Of a stretch of 64,000 nt of DNA, positions 55,610-64,000 are shown in pieces. The position numbers were made by a program, and so were the translations under genes. The stretch lies in assembly GCF_002878395.1 (NCBI RefSeq), contig NC_061115.1, positions 218,986,954-219,050,953 on the forward strand. The letters run 5' to 3'. The first letter of the stretch is position 1; the number at the start of each line of letters is the position of its first letter. The notes under the pieces are model-generated. The model ran no database searches. It saw only the letters and a list, made by a program, of their open reading frames with translations, and was not told the origin of the DNA. The stretch is from Capsicum annuum. Its lineage: Eukaryota > Streptophyta > Magnoliopsida > Solanales > Solanaceae.

Positions 55610-58133
55610 TGTAACACCCCGATTCTGGTAACCGAAACGCTACAAAAGCTAACAATCTCGAAGGACCACTAGCTAACCCATGACTGATATCTGTATCAGT
55701 ACACTGCATAATATGTCATATAAATGCGGAATGCGTAAAAGTTGTAAGGCCATAGGGGGTTCACATCTGATAAACATAACATCTGGTGGGGTATGAAATA
55801 CCCAAAACAACTGAATAAACTATCTAAACATGATAATATGAAAAGCCTTTAACTGTCTGACTAAGGAGTTGAATGGGACATGTCCCCAACTAACTCCAAC
55901 TACTGAAAGCTAAACTGAAATGATGAATAAATCAAATAATATCGTCCTCGAATGATGAGGACTCACTGCTACTCTGACTGCTGGATACTGAAATGCTAAT
56001 GGTTCATAGAGCTCATGCTTCTGAACCTATGGTATAGAATAAAACACCATAACGCGAAGGCGTAAGTACGATTGAATGTACTGGTATGCATGTGAGGTAG
56101 GTTGAATGCATGGGATTCAAATGCATGAACAATGCTAACTGACTGACTAACATGAACGTGAGAATACATGCATGAATACATAATAATTGAGATCGTGATA
56201 ACATAATAACTGAATCTGAATACTGGTATAACTGATAACATGAGTTTACTGATAACTTGAGTGACTGCATCTGACAGTCCTGAATTTAATGGAACTAGTT
56301 GAGTTCCGTACTGTATTTGAGTTGACTGTATTTGACATTCCTGAAAATTGAAGAACTATCTGAGTTCTTTTACTGAGACTGATACTGAAACTGTGGGAAG
56401 TAGTTATCTAACTGACATGCCCCAAATGCGCTATAATAGCTGAGCTAGGGTCCAATCTGTGCCCTGATTGGAAGGTTGTCAATACTGCGCCACTGGTAAG
56501 GACAACTGTGTGTGACCCTCGCCTGACAGGTACTCGAATGAGAATGGTGGGAACCCTCAACTGGCAGGTTAAGCCACCTCAACTACCCTCAACTAGCAGG
56601 TTATGATGTCTCAACCTACGCTGGCTACGTAGTTCTGGAACACAGGGACTGCTTCTAAGAATCACACCCTTTACTGGTAGGTGGGTTCCCATCCTTGGGT
56701 TCACTCGGTACTAATTTCTACTCCCATCTGAATGGACACTGAACGTGAGTAACTGAACTGTGCATGGACTGAGTTTACTGAATTTCATTGACTGACGAAA
56801 TGTTACTAATATCTGATAACTGAGTGAGTTCATGAGATTACTGAGATTTTCCTGAGTCACATGACTGACTGAGTTCTATGGATCATGGCTTGACAGAAGA
56901 TATCGTGAAAACATGACTCGGCTCTAGGCTTGGGTACAAGTACCCCCAGGACTCGATGGAAGGAAACTGACACAACATGACACTTCTTGATCATAGGACT
57001 ACAGTCCACAATTCATAATACCATAAATAGGGGATTTCATACTACACATGGTTCTCATAGTCTTGTACATGAATTGGAATGCATATATCAACATATCATG
57101 AGTTCATCAATCTAGTTCATAAGCATCCATCAACAATCATAACACACAACAATATCATAAAAGTCATTATGTTCACCAGGTTAAAGCATGCATTTGTCAA
57201 TTAGGTCATAATTTAGCTATAACGTATGATTTTTAGTCTCTTAGAAATTTTATTAAAAACCTTACATGCACCACTTAGACATAGGTGAAATCATCAAATT
57301 ATACATCATTAACAACCGAGTTTACATGCTTTCAACTTATATGATGCCATAGATTCATAATAACACATAAAGATTCCAACTTAGGAATCATTCAACATCA
57401 ACAACATGATCATCAACACCCAACAATATAGACATCATACTTTATAATTTAAAAGAGGGTTATTGAGCTTTATGGATGAAAGAAATCCATAAATCAACAT
57501 AATTCATACCTTAGTTCGTGATTCTTGGAAGATTAACGGTGGAATTCTTGAACTTGGATCCCCAATTGAAAACCCTAGGTGTGTTCTTGAGAGAATTGGA
57601 GAGAAACAACAATAGTTAGGCTTCAAAAGGGATGTATCCCATGTTTAAGAGTATATAAATGGTGACAAAATGACCAAAATGCCCTTCAAAACACGGAGGT
57701 GGAATGCAGATTTTTGTCCTAGGGCGATCCATAGGGGCGGTGCCTTGCCTAGCCCAGCGACTACCCAAGGCGACGCCTTGCAATAACGGTGGAGTAGCCA
57801 GGGCGACGCCCCGCCTAGAGCGGTGCTCTACCCTAGGCGATGTGGGCAGATCGCCTCGAGCTACTGGTTTAAAAATCCAAACATGCCCTTACGCTTTTCA
57901 AAAAATTCTGAAACTCACCCAGAATGTACTATGATCTTGCCCCATTGCAACGCAACTTGAAAATTGGAAAATGAATGTCGGGAAGGTCATCAATAAATCC
58001 CCGAAGTTCGGAGGCTTGAAATGAGACTAAGTGTTGAACACTTATCAAAATTTTCTAAGTGTTGGAGCTTTAAAAGAGCTTTAAGAAGCTCATGAGCTAA
58101 ATGTAAACGCAAGATTTTTTACGGGATCTTACA
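55610..58133 (-). repeat. Left (3') LTR of the Gypsy element
   Basis: 2,524 bp, long as usual for Tekay/Del. Internal features: a stretch of (A/T)CTGA-rich repeats at about 55960-56900, and a GC-rich island at about 57715-57860 with repeated GGCGACGCC. The first about 710 bp match the right LTR with scattered changes. Confidence 0.9.
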
Positions 58134-58150
58134 ATATCTCCCCCTTGGGA
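58134..58150 (-). other. Polypurine tract of the Gypsy element
   Basis: The minus strand reads CCCAAGGGGGAGATAT directly before the LTR start TGTAAG. Confidence 0.75.
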
Positions 58151-58479
58151 ACATTTGTCCTCGAATGAGACTTGACTGAGAGGGAAGAAAAGATAAGAAA
58201 CATGAACTGGACGACTAAAACATGACTTAGAAGCTGAATTTATGCATATCTGATGCATGGATAACTAATTCATGAATGTATGATTGAGTCTTCTGATAAA
58301 CTGAGTTCTCAAAATGAGAATGCATATATGATGCATTATTATGTGACTAAACTGATACATGAATGCATGACTGAATATGCAATGTTACTTGATACCAAGT
58401 TTATAATGGGAACATAAGCATTTGGATATTAAGTTTGTAACTGAAATTTGAACATGAAACTGAATGAGCTTAAGAAAGA

Positions 58480-58900
58480 CTGTTACCTTAAGCTAGATCT
58501 GAGCTTGCGGAGAAGAGGTAAGGATGCTTGGTTCACATGTCTGTTTCTACTTCCCAAGTAGCTCCCTTAACGGACTGATTTTGCCAAAGAACTTTGACTA
58601 GAGAGACTTCTTTGTTCCTCAGTCTACGAGTTTAATAGTCTAGAATTTCAACTCGAATTTCTTCATAAGAGAGGCTATTCTGAACATCTATGCTCTGAAT
58701 AAGGACTACAACTGTTGGGTCACCTATGCACTTATTGAGCAAAGAGACATGGAAGACTGGATGAACTGAAGCTAGATCTGAAGGCAAGTCGAGCTCATAA
58801 GCTACTTTGCCAAAGCGATTGAGAATCTTGAAGGGACAAACATATCGGGGACTGAGCTTTACCTTATTGCTGAATATCTTCACTCCCTTCATGGGAGAGA
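58480..58900 (-). pseudogene. Gypsy integrase C-terminus and chromodomain-like end
   Basis: 58892-58632 reads [38 protein letters not shown] and [11 protein letters not shown], the GPY/F-type integrase tail, then a stop. In the same frame beyond the stop come VKVLWQNQSVKGATWEVETD, the chromodomain pattern of Tekay/Del elements. The stop separates the chromodomain from integrase. Confidence 0.8.
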
Positions 58901-58976
58901 TCTTTAGATAGACATAATCATCGACCTCGAACTCGATATCCTTTTCGCAAACATCTGCATAAGACTTCTGTCGGCT

Positions 58977-59530
58977 CTAAGTAGCCCAAAGCCTCACTCT
59001 GATCAACTGAATCTTCTCTAAGGCATCGAATACTAAGTAAGGCCCTATGAATGCGGCCTTACTAACTTTGAACCAATCAACTGGAGAACTGCATCTCCTA
59101 CCATAGAGTGCTTCTAATGGAGCCATCTGAATACTGGAATGATAGCTGTTGTTGTATGCAAACTCAATCAAAGGCAAATGGTCATCCCAATTACCCTTGA
59201 AATCAATTGTACACGCCCTTAGCATATCTTCTAAAGTATAAATAGTCCTTTTTGCTTGACCATCTGTCTGAGGATGAAAGGATGTACTGAGATGGATTTG
59301 GGTACCAAGACTATTTTGGAATGCTTTCCAAAAGTGAGAGGTGAACTGGGTATCTCTGTCTGAGATAATAGATGATGGAACACCGTGCAATCTGACCAAC
59401 TCCCTAATATAGAGTTTGGCGTAATCCTCGGCTGAGTAAGAGGTATGAACTGGAAGAAAGTGAGTTGATTTGGTCATTCTGTCTACAATGACCCAAACTA
59501 AATCATGTTGATGACGAGTTTAAGGCAAAC
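58977..59530 (-). pseudogene. Gypsy integrase catalytic core with Glu-to-Lys change
   Basis: VIVDRMTKSTHFLP holds the first Asp and SDRDTQFTSHFW the second. At the third catalytic position, 35 residues further, the codon at 59250-59252 reads AAA (Lys) in HPQTDGQAKRTIY, where family members have Glu. The core should therefore be inactive. A stop near 59520 splits it from the zinc-binding domain. Confidence 0.85.
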
Positions 59531-59770
59531 CCGTCACACAATCCATGTTCACTTCTTCCCACTTCCAAATAGAAATGGTGAACTTCTGCATGGGATCACT
59601 AGGCTTTTGATGCTCTATCTTAACCTTTTGACATTTAGAGCACTTAGCCACAAACTCTGCAATATCTCTCTTTATCTCACTCCACCAATAGATCTCCCGT
59701 AAGTCGCGGTATATCTTAGTGGCCCCTGGATGAATAGAGTAATGAGCACCATGCATTTCTGCAAGAATTC
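59520..59770 (-). pseudogene. Gypsy integrase HHCC zinc-binding domain
   Basis: HYSIHPGATKIYRDLREIYW and FVAKCSKCQKVKIEHQ show the H-H-C-C layout of retroelement integrase. Confidence 0.8.
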
Positions 59771-60780
59771 ACCGCCTCAAGTCATCTACACCTGAAGCAC
59801 AGAGACGACCCTGACAACGAAGAACACCATCTCCCCCTTGGTATAAAACCTTTACTTTCTGATCCTTGACTGACTCTTTCAACTTGAAAAAACTGGGATC
59901 TCTATCTTGCTTTTCTTTCACCTCGAAAACTAAAGATGATTCTGAACTACTCTGAACACATACCCCACCTTCTGAAGAATAGACTAGGTGGACACCTAGT
60001 CTGGAAAGCTTATGAAATTCCTGAGTTAACTTCTTCTTACTGTCCTCAACATGAGCAACACTACCCATAGATAGTCTACTGAGAGCATCGGTCACTACAT
60101 TGGCCTTGCCCGGATTATAAAGGGCACTCATGTCATAATCTTTCAAGAGCTCTAACCACCTTCTCTGACGAAGATTGAGATCTTTCTGAGAAAAGACATA
60201 TTGAAGGCTCTTGTGATCTGTGAATACATCTATATGAACTCCGTATAGATAATGCCTCTAGATCTTTAAGTCAAAAACTACGGTTGCTAACTCAAGATCA
60301 TGAGTAGGATAATTCTTCTCATGGGGTTTAAGCTGTCTGGAGGCGTAGGCTATGCCCTTACAATGCTGCATGAGGACACAACCTAAACACACTCTAGATG
60401 CATAACAATGTACTACAAACCCATCTGGACCATCTGGAAGAGTCAAAATAGGAGCTGAGGTGAGTCGAGTCTTTAAATCCTAAAAACTCTTCTCGTAAGG
60501 ATCTGACCACTGAAACTTGACTTTCTTCTGAGTCAATTTGGACATAGGAGATGCAATAGATGAAAATCCCTCAACGAACGGTCTGTAATAGCCAGCCAAA
60601 CCCAAGAAACTCCTGATATTTTATGGAGAAACAGGTCTGGGCCAATTTCTTACTACTTCGGTCTTTTGAAGATCTACTCTGATGACATCACCGGAAATGA
60701 TATGACCAAGGAATGCTACTGACCTTAGCCAAAATTCGCACTTACTAAATTTGGCGAATAACTAATGATATTTGAGAGTT
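59771..60780 (-). pseudogene. Gypsy RNase H region, broken
   Basis: Pieces read in order: Y-A-G-Y-Y-R-like RT connection (about 60600), [17 protein letters not shown] and [20 protein letters not shown] (60446-60258), then [20 protein letters not shown] (60146-59769). The RNase H start reads HCYAS where family members have the catalytic Asp (CDAS), here Tyr. Stops and shifts lie between the pieces. Confidence 0.75.
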
Positions 60781-60791
60781 TAAAGTACTAT

Positions 60792-61547
60792 TCAGAGATA
60801 TTTTTCATGATCACACTCACTGCGGGAATAAACCAGAATATTATCTATGAAGACTATGACGAACATGTCCAAGTACTGCTTGAACACACAGTTCATCAAG
60901 TCCATGAAAGCTGCTGGAGCATTGGTAAGACCAAAGGACATGACTAGGAATTCGAAGTGACCATATCGAGTTTGGAAAGCTGTCTTCGAAATGTCACATT
61001 CTCTGACTCGGAGCTGATTATAGCTAGATCTGAGGTCTATCTTAGAGAAATAACTGGCACCCAGAATTTGGTCGAACAAGCCATCGATTATGGAAAGAGG
61101 ATACTTGTTCTTAACCGTTACTTTATTTAGTTGATGGTAATCTATGTACATTCTGAGAGAACCATCTTTTTTGCGCATGAATAAAACCGGTGCAGCCCAT
61201 GGGGAAATGTTGGGTCTAATGAATCCCTTATCTAGGAGATATTTCAACTGTTCTTTTAGTTCCTTGAGTTCTGCTGGTGCCATTCTGTATGGCGAAATAG
61301 AGATAGGCTGAGTATCTGAAAGAAAATCAATGTCGAAGTCTATTTCCCTTTTGGGAGGAATTCCTGGAAGATCTTCGGGAAATACATCCGAATATTCATT
61401 CACAACTAGAATTGATTCAAAACTGGGAGTTTTGTAACTAGAGTCCTTATCATGAACGAGATGATAGACATATCCTTTAGATGTCATTTTCCTTGCCCGA
61501 AGGTAGGAAATAAGCTGACCCTTGAAAGCGGACACACTACCTTCCAC
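60792..61547 (-). pseudogene. Gypsy reverse transcriptase with D-to-N change in the catalytic box
   Basis: 251 residues open: [75 protein letters not shown], then [11 protein letters not shown]. The Y/FxDD box reads F-I-D-N; the codon at 60840-60842 is AAT where GAT/GAC is expected. The second catalytic Asp is lost, so the enzyme should be dead. Confidence 0.9.
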
Positions 61548-61693
61548 TCAAAGATAGGTTTATTCGAAAACTAAAACTGAACTATTTTGTTTCTGCAGTC
61601 GACTGTGGCATAGCAATAATGAAATCAATCCATGCTGATAGTGACATCAAAATCAGTCATCTCTAGTTAGACTAAGTCTGCTGAAGTGACTTT

Positions 61694-62236
61694 CTAAAAT
61701 ATTATAACCGGGCAGTTCTTGTATTCCCACCGGGCTATGATGGTTTTACCCACAGGAGTAGAGACTGAAAAGGGCTCTGCTAGAATTTCGAGACTGACTT
61801 CAAAATCGCCTGCTATAAAGAGAGTAACAAAAGACAAGGAAGTACCTGGATCTAGCAAAGAGTAAACATGCACATGAAAGATCTGTAGCGTACCAGTAAC
61901 TACATCAGGATAATTCTCCTGATCTTTTGCGAGACTGGAGAGCATAGAGTCGGTTTGGGCGTTGCCCACTAGTAGTACTGAAGGTGGAACTCTGCTGATT
62001 TGGGGGACTTGACTGAGCTGATGAATGATTCTGCTGATGTTGGGAACTGGTCTAAGGACAATCTCGAACTCTGTGGACAGTCTTTCCACAACTAAAACAT
62101 ACATCACTACCCGATCTGCAAACACCCTTGTGGTTTTTACCACAAGTCTGACAAAGGGGATTAGTGCGGGCACCTCTAACACTGTCCTGAGATTGAGAGC
62201 TTGGTGCCTTATCTCTAAACTTAGGAGATGGAGCAC
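61694..62236 (-). pseudogene. Gypsy protease and gag zinc-knuckle region
   Basis: The frame contains VHVYSLLDPGTSLSFVTLF, the Del-type protease active site region (usually LLDPGATLSFVT; here one residue is missing or shifted). In another frame at about 62060-62160, CQTCGKNHKGVC and CFSCGKTVHRVRDC are two zinc knuckles of gag followed by a stop. Confidence 0.75.
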
Positions 62237-62259
62237 TAGCTGAAGAAGGAGCTGGGCTG

Positions 62260-63066
62260 ATGACTTAGGATGAAACTAAGAACGATTTTCTCCTTCTGAT
62301 TTGGGCTGAGCAAAGTTGAAACTACTTGCCCTTGCTCGTTTATTTTACTCTTCCCTCATCTTAATCTTCTGCTCCTCTATCTGCTGAGCATGAGTCATGA
62401 GCCTGGATTAAGTCATATCGTCATTCAGCATGGCGGTTCTGCACTCATTCACCACAGTATCGTTCACCCCTGAAATAAACTTACTCATCTTGGCCCTGTT
62501 GTCTGCAACCACATGAGGGACATATCTGGCTAGTTGAGTAAACTTAAGAGAATACTCTTTCACCATCATGTTACCCTGCCTGAGGTTGACGAATTCTAGC
62601 ACCTTAGCTTCTCTAAGATCTTGGGGAAAGAATCTCTATAAGAAAGAAGTGACAAACTCCTCCCACTCTACTGGCCCTGCATCAATTGACCTCTCTGCTA
62701 ACCACTACTTATACCAAGTATGAGCAACATTCTGCAACTGATATGCATCTAGCTCAGCACTCTAAACAACTGACATCCCATGACATCTGTAACCTTCTTA
62801 ACCTGATCAATTTATTACTGAGGGTCTTCATCTGACTTAAACCCAAAAAAGAAAGGAGAATTCATCCGGGTGAAGTCCCGAATCCTAGCTGCAGCTGAAT
62901 TCACCACTGGGTTGGTCGGAATAACTACTGTCCATTTATTCTATGCAACAACTGACTGAGCAAGTGCGGTAAATGCTGCTCTGAACTCCGCATCAGAAAC
63001 ATGATCGCCCAAAGGATCTTTGGTCTGAGGGATTGACAGAGTTCCGGTTTTCTTCTTTGGAGGCAT
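62260..63066 (-). pseudogene. Gypsy gag
   Basis: Starts at the ATG 63066-63064 (MPPKKKTGTLSIPQTKDPLG). Retrotransposon gag character continues with RDFTRMNSPFFFGFKSDEDP and LEFVNLRQGNMMVKEYSLKF, but several stops break it (for example near 62940 and 62640). Confidence 0.75.
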
Positions 63067-63270
63067 GTTCTGTAAACGAAAGAGAAAAGGATTAGACTGA
63101 GAGATTAACTTGTAATTATGCTCACTGGCATGATATGAATACTGAAAGAAGGGAAACTATTCCCAAAATATCTCATAGCCTTCTGCACATAAATGGGGCA
63201 TGCAACACACCCATGTACAAAACTCTACTAGATGCGACTTTTAGACTTTCTAGGACACTATTGAACCTTA

Positions 63271-63283
63271 GGCTCTGATACCA
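63271..63283 (-). other. Primer-binding site of the Gypsy element
   Basis: The minus strand reads TGGTATCAGAGCC four bases after the LTR edge, the plant initiator tRNA-Met primer site. Confidence 0.9.
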
Positions 63284-63287
63284 AGTT

Positions 63288-64000
63288 TGCAACACCCTGA
63301 TTCTGGTAACCGGAATGCTACATGGTGCTAACAATCTCGAAGGACCACTAGTTAATCCATGACTGATATTTGTACCTTTACACTGCATTATATGTCATAT
63401 AAATGCAGAATACGTAAAAGCTGGAAGGCCATAGGGTTCATATCTGATAAACATGACATCTGGTGGGGTATGAAATACCCAAAACAACTGAATAAACTAT
63501 CTAAACATGATAATCTGAAAAGTCTTTAACTGTCTAACTAAAGAGTTGAATGGGACATGTCCCCAACTAACTCCAACTATTGAAAGCTAAACTGAAATAA
63601 TGAATAAATCAAATAATATCATCCTCGAATGATGAGGACTCACTGCTACTCTGACTGTTGGATACTGGAATGCTAATGGTTTATAGAGCTCATGTTTCTG
63701 AACCTATGGTATAGAATAAAACACCATAACACGAAGGCGTCAGTACGATCGAATGTACTGGTATGCATGTGAGGTAGGTTGAATGCATGGGGTTCAAATG
63801 CATGAACAATGCTAACTGACTGACTAACATGAACGTGGGAATACATGCATGAATACATAATAATTGAGATCATGATAACATGATAACTGAATCTGAATAC
63901 TGGTATAACTAATAACATGAGTTTACAGATAACTTGAGTGACTGCATCTGACAGTCCTAAATTTAATGAAACTAGCTGAGTTCCGTACTGTATCTGAGTT
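63288..64000 (-). repeat. Right (5') LTR of the Gypsy element, partial
   Basis: The first about 713 bp of a second LTR copy, colinear with 55610-56310 and clearly diverged (for example CGAAACGCTACAAAAG against CGGAATGCTACATGGTG). It runs off the window. Confidence 0.9.

Larger units (their letters stand above)
55610..64000 (-). mobile_element. Ty3/Gypsy chromovirus-type (Tekay/Del-like) retrotransposon, cut by the window end
   Basis: Left LTR 55610-58133, interior 58134-63287, right LTR from 63288 beyond the window. LTRs start TGTAAGATCCCG and end GGGTGTTACA (TGCAACACC in the right copy) on the minus strand. Order on the minus strand: primer site, gag, protease, RT, RNase H, integrase, chromodomain-like end, polypurine tract. 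Possible target duplicate CTAGT at 55605-55609; its partner lies outside the window. Every protein module is broken or mutated, so this copy is not autonomous. Confidence 0.92.

Noticed and set aside
57704..57934. Frame in the GC-rich island of the Gypsy LTR
   Set aside because: Caused by GC-rich repeats in the LTR; no motif.
1..64000. Defence-type, CRISPR or toxin-antitoxin system
   Set aside because: The window is plant nuclear DNA; no such genes or regular spacer arrays are present. The tandem arrays have no unique spacers.

Overview
The window is nuclear DNA of a flowering plant, almost certainly Solanaceae and probably Solanum. It has GT-AG introns and AT-rich intergenic DNA. It is full of short interspersed repeats typical of nightshades: TS/SolS-type SINE and RTE-LINE tails with TTG ends, Au-type SINEs, SolS-type SINEs and foldback MITEs. 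There is no bacterial-type operon, CRISPR array or functional rRNA/tRNA gene.

Layout. (1) 1-4.1 kb: a complete two-exon ABCG half-transporter gene (+), of the clade tied to suberin and pollen-wall lipid export. (2) 4.2-6.2 kb: intergenic DNA with two copies of a long-armed foldback MITE and a short tandem array. (3) 6.37-8.39 kb: a two-exon uclacyanin-like blue copper protein gene (+). Its intron carries nested MITEs and a rearranged fragment in which 18S rDNA is joined directly to 26S rDNA; its last codons and 3' flank are duplicated. (4) 9.57-9.99 kb: a small single-exon conserved plant gene (-) whose upstream sequence has been amplified into a tandem array. (5) 13.25-31.94 kb: a 13-coding-exon gene (-) for SAC3 family protein A (998 residues, reading frame intact across every junction), with a non-coding leader exon near 34.9-35.2 kb. 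Its introns, especially the 5.9-kb intron 3, collect SINEs, LINE ends, MITEs and an LTR. (6) 35.2-38.6 kb: a tandem repeat of about 190-255 bp starting at the SAC3A promoter, present as two blocks. (7) 41.8-50.0 kb: a decayed endogenous pararetrovirus (capsid-like and zinc-knuckle, movement, protease-like, reverse transcriptase and RNase H pieces in cavemovirus/solendovirus order). It is split by a 3.8-kb non-autonomous LTR retrotransposon with a 5-bp target duplication. (8) 50.9-55.6 kb: remnants of a Copia element, a Gypsy LTR and a LINE, plus one possible orphan host exon. (9) 55.6-64.0 kb: a large chromovirus-type (Tekay/Del-like) Gypsy retrotransposon (-), cut by the window end, with catalytic substitutions in both reverse transcriptase and integrase.

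The four host genes have unrelated functions (lipid export, extracellular copper protein, unknown, mRNA processing/export) and simply share a chromosome. I found no convincing new multi-gene system. The most unusual items are the 18S-26S rDNA chimera inside a MITE, the tandem repeat over a splice donor, promoter-linked tandem arrays, and the nested virus/retrotransposon locus. All identifications come from reading the sequence and remembered family features; no database search was run.
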